Origin: a virus
IMG/VR virus record: IMGVR_UViG_3300027806_000149
Span: 1 to 24,526 of that record
DNA: 24,526 nucleotides
Strand: one strand, 5' to 3'
The translations under genes and the position numbers were made by a program. The notes under the pieces were generated by a model. That model ran no database searches, had not been told where the DNA came from, and saw only the letters and a list, made by a program, of their open reading frames with translations. Positions 15,563-21,229 of the stretch are shown piece by piece; the stretch's first letter is position 1, and every line of letters starts with the position of its first letter.

Positions 15563-16081
15563 ATGAAGGACAACTTCGAGGCCTGTCTCGTGGAGGTCCT
15601 CAAGCACGAGGGCGGCTGGGCCGACCACCCCAAGGATCCCGGTGGGGCCACCATGAAGGGGGTCACCATCGGTACCTACTCCACCTGGCTGGGCCGCGAG
15701 GCTACCAAGGAGGAGTTGCGCAACATCCCTGATGACCACCTGCGCCAGATCTACAAGCCGTGGTACTGGGACAAGGTGCGGGGGGATGAGCTACCCAGGG
15801 GGGTGGACCTCTGCCTCTTCGACTACGCCGTGAACTCCGGCCCGAAGAGGGCGGTAGTTGCGGTGCAGGAAACCCTTGGGGTTACTGCCGATGGGGCCCT
15901 GGGTCCCAAGACGTTGTGGGCCATCCAGAAGACGGATGCCCCCACCCTCGTGGGTGCGCTATGCCAGCGCAGGCTGGACTTCCTGAAGTCCCTCTCCATC
16001 TGGGGTACCTTCGGCGGGGGCTGGGAGAGGCGCGTCAAGCAGGTGGAGACGATGGGGAGGAAGATGTGCGCTACGTCCTAG
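15563..16081 (+). CDS. Endolysin: GH108-type muramidase with peptidoglycan-binding tail
   Basis: 172 aa from ATG 15563, with GAGGA at 15549-15553 nine bases upstream; an open frame extends further 5' but that part lies in the holin gene. The N-terminus FEACLVEVLKHEGGWADHP carries the H-E-G-G catalytic motif (Glu16) of glycosyl hydrolase family 108. Next come DPGGATMKGVTIGTY, YWDKVRGDELPRGVDLCLFD and YAVNSGPKRAV, all expected in GH108. The C-terminal half (VTADGALGPKTLWAI onward) fits the short PG_binding_3 domain. No signal peptide, so release depends on the holin. It cleaves the glycan backbone of peptidoglycan. The stop overlaps the next gene by 16 bases. Confidence 0.92.
   Translation: MKDNFEACLVEVLKHEGGWADHPKDPGGATMKGVTIGTYSTWLGREATKEELRNIPDDHLRQIYKPWYWDKVRGDELPRGVDLCLFDYAVNSGPKRAVVAVQETLGVTADGALGPKTLWAIQKTDAPTLVGALCQRRLDFLKSLSIWGTFGGGWERRVKQVETMGRKMCATS
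16054..16060 (+). promoter_or_regulatory. Strong ribosome-binding site fixing a GTG start
   Basis: GGGGAGG at 16054-16060 lies five bases before GTG 16066, inside the end of the endolysin gene. It selects the GTG start of the small secreted protein over the longer open frame that begins at 15916. Confidence 0.65.
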
Positions 16082-16317
16082 TCATCCTGGGGGTGCTGGT
16101 GCCGGGGCTGGCGTGGGCCAACTGCGGGCCCGCCTCCAAGGTCGCCTCCTTCCTGCTTGACAATTTCGGGGAGAGGCCTCAGGTTACCTTCATCGCGCCC
16201 GAGATCGCCTACACCCTCTACGCCAGCTCCTCGAGCTGGACCCTCGTGGGGGTGAAGGGCGACGTGGCCTGCATCGTCACCGAAGGAAAGGCTTGGAAGT
16301 TCCATGGCACACTTTAA
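16066..16317 (+). CDS. Small secreted two-cysteine protein in the lysis region
   Basis: 83 aa, GTG start at 16066 chosen on the strong ribosome site. The N-terminus RYVLVILGVLVPGLAWANCG is a clean signal peptide with a likely cut after AWA. The mature protein would be about 66 residues, beginning NCGPASKVASFLLDNFGERP, with a second cysteine in DVACIVTEGKAWKF. The two cysteines could form a disulfide in the periplasm. Similar short exported proteins with a 'CG....v...L...yGE' start and an 'aC.v..G..W' end occur in alphaproteobacterial phages by recollection. Position after the endolysin suggests an accessory lysis role such as spanin substitute or envelope modifier, but no spanin lipobox or coiled coil is present. 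Function unproven. Confidence 0.78.
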   Translation: MRYVLVILGVLVPGLAWANCGPASKVASFLLDNFGERPQVTFIAPEIAYTLYASSSSWTLVGVKGDVACIVTEGKAWKFHGTL

Positions 16318-16495
16318 TGAGAGCTGGGACCTGCCCCCGCTGGTAGGTAGCTGCTACATGTACGGGCCCAACGCCGGGGTGTCGGAGCATGACCTCCGCG
16401 CTACGGTAGAATCCTACCTTGCCTTGCACCCCGAGGACAGGGGGGCCATCGTCGGGTTTGCCCGCGCCATGGGTTGGACAAGTGAAGGCGGGTGA
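16304..16495 (+). CDS. Hypothetical protein, 63 aa
   Basis: ATG at 16304 within the end of the secreted-protein gene. The protein has a SCYMYGPNAGVSEHDLRATV segment followed by a helix ESYLALHPEDRGAIVGFARAMGW. The 'gvs..dl..tV..YL..HPe.R..i...a.A' pattern faintly recalls the C-terminal half of Rap1a/Tai-like proteins, but it has no signal peptide of its own and the match is too weak to name. It overlaps the next gene by 14 bases. Function unknown. Confidence 0.6.
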   Translation: MAHFNESWDLPPLVGSCYMYGPNAGVSEHDLRATVESYLALHPEDRGAIVGFARAMGWTSEGG

Positions 16496-16736
16496 CCTCT
16501 ACTACCTGGAGTGGGTGGACGCCGCGACCCTCGGGGGTCACGAGTGGCGGGAGAAGCGCGAGATCGATTCGCTGCAGGCCCCCCATATCAAGACGGTGGG
16601 CTGGGTCCACAGGATCACAGATACGAGTGTCCTCATCGTCAGTACGATGGACCTCCACGATACCAATGACCCCAGCTACTGGGGGGAGATGATGATCCCC
16701 CTGGGCTGCATCACCAAGAAGAGGAAGTTGCGATGA
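16482..16736 (+). CDS. Small beta-rich phage protein, 84 aa, function unknown
   Basis: Start set at GTG 16482, giving VKAGDLYYLEWVDAATLGGH; a longer open frame begins at 16419 but that part lies inside the previous gene. Strand-like segments alternate with turns: IKTVGWVHRITDTSVLIVST and SYWGEMMIPLGCITKKRKL. The pattern of a 'kvGD...v.W.Da' start and a 'p.GcI...~kl' end is typical of small phage proteins predicted to be SH3-like beta barrels. This is pattern memory only. The stop overlaps the next ATG through ATGA (16733-16736). Confidence 0.7.
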   Translation: MKAGDLYYLEWVDAATLGGHEWREKREIDSLQAPHIKTVGWVHRITDTSVLIVSTMDLHDTNDPSYWGEMMIPLGCITKKRKLR

Positions 16737-16864
16737 CCATCTCCCGCGCCCAGATCGCGCAGCAGGTATCGAAGCCCCCCATGAAGAAGAAGATGGCGCA
16801 GGGCAAGCCCAAGAACCTGAGTGCCCAGGCCAAGAAGATGCTGAAGGAGATCAAGCGTGGCTGA
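16733..16864 (+). CDS. Tiny basic protein, 43 aa
   Basis: ATG at 16733 overlaps the previous stop; the gene ends at a TGA at 16862-16864, overlapping the next gene by eight bases. The sequence runs MTISRAQIAQQVSKPPMKKK, then a Lys-rich tail with SAQAKKMLKEIKRG. Tiny phage proteins starting 'isRaqm.qQv..pp.kkkm' are frequent in environmental phages near the lysis or structural region. The net charge is strongly positive. No function can be given; the overlaps on both sides and the resemblance support coding. Confidence 0.65.
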   Translation: MTISRAQIAQQVSKPPMKKKMAQGKPKNLSAQAKKMLKEIKRG

Positions 16865-17117
16865 CATCGTGGACTTCCGGGGGAAGAAGATCCCCGAAGG
16901 GATGCGCCCTGCAGCGGAGGGCGACACCGGCATGCCCGAGATCATGCAGGCCCTCGCAGAGCTGCAGAAGATTGCCCAGGAGGGGAAGCTGGAAGGCTTC
17001 GTGGTGGTGGGCGTGACGAAGGACAACGACTCCTTCGGCTCCATCGCCGGTCTCATTTCCCCCGTGCATATGGCCGGGATCCTCGAGTCCGTGAAGCTGC
17101 AGATTTTGCTGGGCTAG
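16857..17117 (+). CDS. Hypothetical protein, 86 aa, last gene of the + strand block
   Basis: GTG start at 16857 giving MADIVDFRGKKIPEGMRP. A helix with ALAELQKIAQEGKLEGF leads into a strand VVVGVTKDNDSFGSIAGL and a C-terminal helix MAGILESVKLQILLG. The layout of helix, hydrophobic strand 'gfvvVgvt.d', and final 'laGiLe.lk..ll' matches a small family frequent in alphaproteobacterial phages by recollection. Function unknown. Its last 65 bases are also coding on the opposite strand, where the - strand block ends. Confidence 0.75.
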   Translation: MADIVDFRGKKIPEGMRPAAEGDTGMPEIMQALAELQKIAQEGKLEGFVVVGVTKDNDSFGSIAGLISPVHMAGILESVKLQILLG

Positions 17118-17367
17118 CCTTCACCTTTCGGATGTAGGAATCTACCAGTTTCCGTAGCTGGAAGAGATCGATGAGGACCTCCCGGGAATAGCCTCCGCCC
17201 CGATAGAACTCGTGCATGTCCAGGTGTTCCTGCAGGAGGGAGTCGAGGGAGACGATGGCTCGCGCCGCCTCGCAACCCCCCACTTCCAAACTCACGCTAA
17301 TCGCACCGCCCGAAATAAACACGCTGGTGCGCAGGGGGACCGGGACATTCACGGAGGCTATCTCCAT
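17053..17367 (-). CDS. Hypothetical protein, 104 aa, last gene of the - strand block
   Basis: ATG at 17367 with GGAG seven bases upstream; an in-frame upstream extension to 17412 lies inside the neighbouring gene and is not needed. Residues 1-75 look like a folded domain (VPLRTSVFISGGAISVSLEV, CEAARAIVSLDSLLQEHLDM, EVLIDLFQLRKLVDSYIRK). The last ~22 residues are a basic tail rich in Ser, Arg, Ala and Lys, encoded antisense to the final codons of the + strand block. The protein has no recognisable catalytic motif. The stop of the upstream nuclease gene overlaps its start by ten bases. Confidence 0.65.
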   Translation of the reverse strand: MEIASVNVPVPLRTSVFISGGAISVSLEVGGCEAARAIVSLDSLLQEHLDMHEFYRGGGYSREVLIDLFQLRKLVDSYIRKVKASPAKSAASRTRGSRPYARGK

Positions 17368-17786
17368 TGGATCTCTCCATACTCGAAGGGCTTGAGGGTG
17401 AGGATGTCCCACGGTTCTAGCGAGAAAGGTTCGCCGCCGTCAAGGTTCTTGTAGATCTGGCAGAAGGACAGGGGGCGTCCAGCGAAGATGCGCTGCAGGG
17501 CCTCCCCGTATACTTCGCGGAGCTTCTTCTCCACGGGGCGCTTGCGCGTCAGCTTGACCTCCACCACCACCACGGGCCCCTTCAGGGGGATGACGATGAT
17601 GTCGGGCTGGCACACGGCCTTGTCCCAGTAGATCCACTGCCCATGGATGATGAAGGTGGAGAGGTCCCCTTCCTCCACGAGGTGGCGCACCACCTTCTTC
17701 TCGTAGAGGAGGCCTTTGCGCTGGATGCGCGTGGGCTTGCCGTCGCGGAGGAAGGTGGGCCTAGGCCCCAGCGTTGGCGAGGACAT
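17358..17786 (-). CDS. PD-(D/E)XK family nuclease, 142 aa
   Basis: The core motif set is visible: Glu29 on the first helix (GLLYEKKVVRHLVEEG), the P-D pair with Asp62 in QPDIIVIPLKG, and E76-V-K78 in PVVVVEVKLTRK, followed by the helix YGEALQRIFAG. This is the E..PD..ExK arrangement of restriction-endonuclease-like nucleases. The size fits a Holliday-junction-resolvase or VRR-NUC-like enzyme rather than the large RecB exonucleases. ATG 17786 was chosen; it overlaps the TSCPD gene by 26 bases and has GGGAG upstream. As part of the replication block it probably acts on DNA junctions, ends or host DNA; the choice among these is open. Confidence 0.75.
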   Translation of the reverse strand: MSSPTLGPRPTFLRDGKPTRIQRKGLLYEKKVVRHLVEEGDLSTFIIHGQWIYWDKAVCQPDIIVIPLKGPVVVVEVKLTRKRPVEKKLREVYGEALQRIFAGRPLSFCQIYKNLDGGEPFSLEPWDILTLKPFEYGEIQWR

Positions 17787-18087
17787 CGAGGACGGCTCCC
17801 ACGATCTCGACGGGGTTCCCCTCCTTGTCACGGAGGGCAGCCTCGCGCATCACTTCGAGGGGCACCCCATGCTGCAGGGCGAGGGACACCAGGGTGGCGG
17901 CGGTGCAGCATATGGCGTAGAGGTCGGTGCCTGCCCGGGGACCCGAGATGAAGATCTCCCACACCTTTCCCCCGAGGGTGGAGTAGGAGATGTGGTAGCG
18001 TTCCCCATTGAAGTAGAGGTCCTCGATGGTGGACTCACGCCTGTTGGGGAGGCGGAAACGTGTGGAGGAGATTGCTGCGGACGACAT
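17761..18087 (-). CDS. Stand-alone TSCPD-domain protein (NrdJ-related)
   Basis: 108 aa from ATG 18087, with GAAGG eight bases upstream; the longer upstream frame to 18264 is antisense-like and lies in other genes. The sequence contains TRFRLPNRRESTIEDLYFNG, YHISYSTLGGKVWEIFISG, then DLYAICCTAATLVSLALQHG and PLEVMREAALRDKEGNPVEI. This is the pattern of the TSCPD domain at the C-terminus of class II (B12-dependent) ribonucleotide reductases and of free-standing relatives ('R.rLPnRR....~~~~.g..y......g.i.Eif.s........a.....sla~qhG...e.i...l'). Stand-alone copies are known in alphaproteobacteria. No reductase catalytic domain is in the window. It may modulate nucleotide metabolism or a reductase encoded elsewhere. 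Confidence 0.72.
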   Translation of the reverse strand: MSSAAISSTRFRLPNRRESTIEDLYFNGERYHISYSTLGGKVWEIFISGPRAGTDLYAICCTAATLVSLALQHGVPLEVMREAALRDKEGNPVEIVGAVLDVLANAGA

Positions 18088-18211
18088 ACAGGGTACCTTC
18101 CTTCTCGACCCAGACCTGGGGCTCCAGCCCCTTCTTGCGCCAGTAGGCGCGGACGGTAGCGGCCAGGCGCTCACTATGGAACTTGCTTGCCAGGTAGTCA
18201 GGCGAGTCCAT
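18035..18211 (-). CDS. Small protein, 58 aa, between polymerase and TSCPD genes
   Basis: ATG at 18211 overlaps the polymerase stop by 14 bases; the stop at 18035-18037 lies inside the start of the TSCPD gene. The peptide contains SERLAATVRAYWRKKGLEPQ followed by VWVEKEGTLYVVRSNLLHTF. A helix ending 'i..YW.+.G' and then two strands ending 'y.vRS+l..g.P' is a frequent small family in alphaproteobacterial phages and prophages, by recollection. Function unknown; the two-strand/helix build suggests a small regulator. Confidence 0.65.
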   Translation of the reverse strand: MDSPDYLASKFHSERLAATVRAYWRKKGLEPQVWVEKEGTLYVVRSNLLHTFPPPQQA

Positions 18212-19586
18212 CCGGGTTGTCCTTCTTCTTCTTGCCCCAGTTCATCCCGACCTGGGACTCCCATGGGATCGTCATCTCCCTGATGTTACCCCATATGTCC
18301 TTGACCTGCAACGGGTATGTTAGGGTCTCGATGATGCGGGGGAGCAGCTCATCCTTCATGTGGATGGGGATCTGCCCGAAGGCCGCATCGTGGATGTTGT
18401 TGAGGACTTGCACGTCGGGGAGGTTCTGGTGCAGGGCAAGGAGTCCCCGAGAGGTGAGGTCACCAACCGTACTCTGGGGGACGAAGGCGATGGCCGCCCG
18501 GATGGTGGCGTCATCCCTGGGGTTGTCCCAGAAGTTGCGGACCCGCCCGAAGGGGGTGACCAGTTGGCGGAGGGTCTGCACCTGCTGCGCCACCCACACC
18601 TGCCACTTGTGGAGGTTGGGGAAGGTGCGGAAGTACTTGCGCTGGAAGTCCTCGATGATCTTGATCTCTACCTTGAGGACGCCAGCAATCGTGCGAGCGG
18701 TGCCCCCATAGTTGCTGCCATGAGCCGCTCTCTTTGCGATGTCGCGAAAGGACATCTCGCGATAGTATTTGCGATCCGCCAGCTCTCGCCTAGGTTCAAA
18801 GCCGAAGACCATAGCGGCCACCATGGTATGGACATCCCCAGATTCGACGGCCTTGATGTAAGCATCGTCTCCGGCCAGGTACCCCACGACGCGGGCCTCT
18901 GCGCCCTGCTGATCGCAATTGAAGAAGATGTGGCCCTCGTCCGGTATGAATATGCGGCGGACGTAATCGTCAAGGTTCTGAAAGTTAGATCCCCAACCAA
19001 ATGGATGGCTAGAAGACGACCAACGTCCGGTATCAGTTCCTGCAATGTTGAAGTTGGCATGCCACCGAGAGGCGGGGGAGAGCTTCTTGGTAAGGGCATC
19101 AATGGTCTTCTCCAGGTCACGGATGCGCAGGAGGTGCTGCGCGAAGGGGCGGGCCCTCACGTAGTCGCGGCCCAACCTCTCGAGGGCATCGCGGTCGGTG
19201 CTGACTTTCTTCTCCCCCTTCTTGGAGGAGATGACCTCGGGCAGGTACAGCTTCTTGTAGAGGAGGTCCTGCATCTGGAGGTAGCTGCGGGGATTGATCT
19301 TGGTGTTCCAGAGGGTGGCACACAGGTAGTCGAACCCCTTGAGGACCTTGGCCAGGCGGGCCTCGAGGTGCTGCACCATCTCGTCGCGGCGGCCAGTATC
19401 CACGAGGATGCCCCGCTCCATCATGGTAAGGGCGAGGGGCACGAGGCTGCGCTCGAACTCGTAGGTGGGGGTGTGGGGGATGGCAGCATCCACCTCAAGG
19501 GTGAGCATCCCATCGAGCCCATTGTAGATCATCTGCTGGAGGGCAGGATCCATGGAGGGGAGGTTATCGGTCGCGATTGTCCGCAA
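18198..19586 (-). CDS. Family A DNA polymerase, polymerase domain (lacks most of the exonuclease domain)
   Basis: 462 aa. The TTG at 19586 has GGAG at 19595-19598, eight bases upstream, and was preferred; ATG 19553 is the alternative. Motifs: TDTGRWSSSSHPF near 184-196; motif A FFNCDQQGAEARVVGYLAGD with Asp225; motif B RDIAKRAAHGSNYGG with Arg281, Lys285 and Tyr293; motif C LNNIHDAAFGQIP with His399-Asp400. Odd points: the position matching E. coli Pol I Phe762 is His289, and motif C reads H-D-A, not the usual H-D-E. Near the N-terminus MIYNGLDGMLTLEV looks like the ExoIII motif (Y-x3-D), whose partners ExoI and ExoII are in the protein at 20041-21018. The protein thus starts near the end of a proofreading domain. 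It should be the phage replicase, probably paired with that protein. Confidence 0.9.
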   Translation of the reverse strand: MRTIATDNLPSMDPALQQMIYNGLDGMLTLEVDAAIPHTPTYEFERSLVPLALTMMERGILVDTGRRDEMVQHLEARLAKVLKGFDYLCATLWNTKINPRSYLQMQDLLYKKLYLPEVISSKKGEKKVSTDRDALERLGRDYVRARPFAQHLLRIRDLEKTIDALTKKLSPASRWHANFNIAGTDTGRWSSSSHPFGWGSNFQNLDDYVRRIFIPDEGHIFFNCDQQGAEARVVGYLAGDDAYIKAVESGDVHTMVAAMVFGFEPRRELADRKYYREMSFRDIAKRAAHGSNYGGTARTIAGVLKVEIKIIEDFQRKYFRTFPNLHKWQVWVAQQVQTLRQLVTPFGRVRNFWDNPRDDATIRAAIAFVPQSTVGDLTSRGLLALHQNLPDVQVLNNIHDAAFGQIPIHMKDELLPRIIETLTYPLQVKDIWGNIREMTIPWESQVGMNWGKKKKDNPDGLA

Positions 19587-19749
19587 GGTGGTGGCTCCAT
19601 TCGATGGCGTCCGCCAGTTGCCCGAGGAGGGCGAGGGCGTGGCGGCGGGTCAGCGGGATCTTGGTGAGTACACCACCCAGCATGACGTTGGCAATGATTC
19701 CTTCGGGCGTGTTGGTGATGAAGAGGAGGGCGGGGGGTTCATACTTCAC
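19564..19749 (-). CDS. Small hypothetical protein, 61 aa
   Basis: GTG start at 19749 reads VKYEPPALLFITNTPEGIIA; a longer open frame to 19773 lies in the preceding gene. It contains GGVLTKIPLTRRHALALLGQ followed by LADAIEWSHHLADNRDR. A strand-rich first half and one helix follow the pattern of small phage proteins with '...~pL....a..Ll.qLa..i'. It overlaps the polymerase start by 23 bases and the upstream gene by 11. It is one of two small genes that stand between the two parts of the polymerase-exonuclease. Function unknown. Confidence 0.62.
   Translation of the reverse strand: MKYEPPALLFITNTPEGIIANVMLGGVLTKIPLTRRHALALLGQLADAIEWSHHLADNRDR
19595..19598 (-). promoter_or_regulatory. Ribosome-binding site supporting a TTG start for the polymerase
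   Basis: On the - strand GGAG is followed by eight bases and then TTG at 19586. No comparable site precedes the in-frame ATG at 19553, which is preceded by a C/T-rich run. This supports the TTG start and retention of the 11 extra residues before the ExoIII-like motif. Confidence 0.5.
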
Positions 19750-20041
19750 GGCGCAAGGTCCTCCCCTCCGCAATCATCTTCCTTACACCTCGGGCCAGGT
19801 AGTCGGGGTCTATGTCGAGGAGCAGGCACATGTCCTTGAGGGGGGTGGCCGACGACGTGAAGAGGACGCTGCGCGCCTGGTCCCGCACGATGCCTGGCTT
19901 GAGGGAGGTGGCATCCTCCACCGCCTGCATGATGATGGCGAGGAAGAGCCTCTCCTCGGGGCGGAGGGTCTTGCTCTCCTCCGACAGGTCAAAGGCGTAG
20001 CCTGTCGAATCCCATTCCTTCGACAGCAATTCCTGTGGCAT
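19739..20041 (-). CDS. Hypothetical helical protein, 100 aa
   Basis: ATG at 20041 overlaps the stop of the exonuclease gene as TGATG; an adjacent GTG at 20044 is less likely. The protein has RPEERLFLAIIMQAVEDATS, then RDQARSVLFTSSATPLKDMC, and LLLDIDPDYLARGVRKMIAE. The pattern 'l..eE.l..aiilQA..Da......r..A..~l.......~vC.l.glDP.~vr' recurs in a helical protein family of alphaproteobacteria and their phages, by recollection, with unknown role. Together with the 61-aa gene it separates the exonuclease gene from the polymerase gene. Confidence 0.68.
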   Translation of the reverse strand: MPQELLSKEWDSTGYAFDLSEESKTLRPEERLFLAIIMQAVEDATSLKPGIVRDQARSVLFTSSATPLKDMCLLLDIDPDYLARGVRKMIAEGRTLRREV

Positions 20042-21018
20042 CACTCATCTTTCTTGTTCCGGTCCTTCACCTTGCCAACGCGCATGTTCTTCCATGACTT
20101 CTCGTTGCAGTAGATGCTACCCAGAAAGCCCAAGGATTTCAACCACTCGATCTCGTTGGAGTGGGACTTGAGCATGGTGTCATCGACGGGGAAGCACACC
20201 TTCAACCCCATCGCCCTGAGGTAGGTGAGGTCGTAGACGGAGTTGTGCGCCACCTTGCGCAGCGGGGAAGCCATCAGCTTCTGGACGCGCAGCCACATCT
20301 GCACCTCGGTCTCCTCGTCCCAGAAGTTGTGGGAGTGGAACCAGAAGGGCAGGACGAATGTATTGGTGGGGCTGTTGGCAAAGCAGATCATGGTGACCTG
20401 GCCCCGGGCCGTCTCGATGTCGAAGGCGAACTGCTCCCCCTTGAGGATGGCGGAGACCGCGAAGTCCATGTCCCGCAGGGACTCGATGATGTGGATGCGG
20501 CGGGAAGGGAATACGCTGCGCTCCTTGAGGGATTCCTGCCACGCCTTCTTCAGGTCCATGGAGAGGATGGGCAGGAGGGACTGGTCCTTCACCAGGGCGC
20601 GCGGGTTGTGGGTGGGGATTACCCTCACTCCCTCGGGAGTGTAGAGGGTGGTACCCCGGTGATCTTGCAGCTTCTCACCTGTGAGGGCCCAAAGGGCAAG
20701 GTCACCCAGAGCAAGTACGAGTCGGGCAGACCTGCAGCGTTCACGTACTCGATGGTAATGAGGGAGGAGGTCCCCCCGGAGGTATCCGTACTTAGGGTGT
20801 AGGGGGTTTCCCACTGCGTCATTGGGACAGTCCTTTCGTGGATGGAAGAAGGAGGAGGGGTTGCCGAAGCGCGGGGTCTCGGGGAGGAACGTGTCCATCT
20901 CGAGGGGGCCGCACCCGGCGTAGCGCGTTGCTATCCCCAGGAGGGCGGCGGGGTAGCCGCTGACATGCCGCCCCTCCTTGACATCCTGCACCGAGGGGTA
21001 ATCGAAGAGGGCAAGCAT
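20041..21018 (-). CDS. UDG-like domain fused to the N-terminal part of a 3'-5' exonuclease
   Basis: 325 aa from ATG 21018, one base after the preceding stop. Residues 1-160 look like the uracil-DNA glycosylase fold: SARLVLALGDLALWALTGEK at 97-116, DHRGTTLY at 119-126, VIPTHNPRAL at 133-142, and a Pol-like spacing to DLKKAW. The first UDG motif (GxxPG) is absent and the third reads HNP. Residues 176-325 are a DnaQ-like exonuclease start: ExoI FAFDIETARGQVTMICFAN (Asp200, Glu202) and ExoII KVAHNSVYDLTYLRAMG (Asp263), then DDTMLKSHSNEIEWLKSLGF. The typical ExoIII Tyr-x3-Asp is missing before the stop but appears at the start of the family A polymerase gene. It probably works as the proofreading and accessory half of the replicase. 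Confidence 0.78.
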   Translation of the reverse strand: MLALFDYPSVQDVKEGRHVSGYPAALLGIATRYAGCGPLEMDTFLPETPRFGNPSSFFHPRKDCPNDAVGNPLHPKYGYLRGDLLPHYHRVRERCRSARLVLALGDLALWALTGEKLQDHRGTTLYTPEGVRVIPTHNPRALVKDQSLLPILSMDLKKAWQESLKERSVFPSRRIHIIESLRDMDFAVSAILKGEQFAFDIETARGQVTMICFANSPTNTFVLPFWFHSHNFWDEETEVQMWLRVQKLMASPLRKVAHNSVYDLTYLRAMGLKVCFPVDDTMLKSHSNEIEWLKSLGFLGSIYCNEKSWKNMRVGKVKDRNKKDE

Positions 21019-21019
21019 G

Positions 21020-21199
21020 TCAGGGCAGGTAGTTCCAGGCCAGTATCCCTACGGACGCCAGCATCAGGACCACCCCGAGAATCAAGCAGATCGCTACTAC
21101 CAATTCCAACAGGGAACCTGCGTGGTAAATTGGCCGGTACACAATCTGGATGGCAATCCATGCGGCGATGAAGAGAATTATGCCTGCTGTGAAAATCAT
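21020..21199 (-). CDS. Small membrane protein with two TM helices, 59 aa
   Basis: ATG at 21199 with a strong AGGAG site at 21206-21210, six bases upstream, so this start is preferred over the open frame reaching 21247. TM1 is about residues 3-20 (FTAGIILFIAAWIAIQIV) and TM2 about 30-55 (LELVVAICLILGVVLMLASV and beyond), joined by a short YRPIYHAG loop. No family recognised. It is the first gene after the structured gap at 21200-21374 and is followed one base later by the exonuclease gene. It could be a membrane-acting early protein such as an anti-host, superinfection-exclusion or replication-anchoring factor; none of these is proven. Confidence 0.72.
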   Translation of the reverse strand: MIFTAGIILFIAAWIAIQIVYRPIYHAGSLLELVVAICLILGVVLMLASVGILAWNYLP

Positions 21200-21229
21200 G
21201 GGGGACTCCTGAGGGAAGGTGCGGCAGAT

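Noticed and set aside
18360-19667. 435-aa open frame on the + strand opposite the polymerase
   Set aside because: The polymerase motifs A, B and C are on the - strand; this is a shadow.
20161-20802. 213-aa open frame on the + strand opposite the UDG-like/exonuclease gene
   Set aside because: The exonuclease motifs are on the - strand, where the gene is joined to its neighbours by overlapping start and stop codons.
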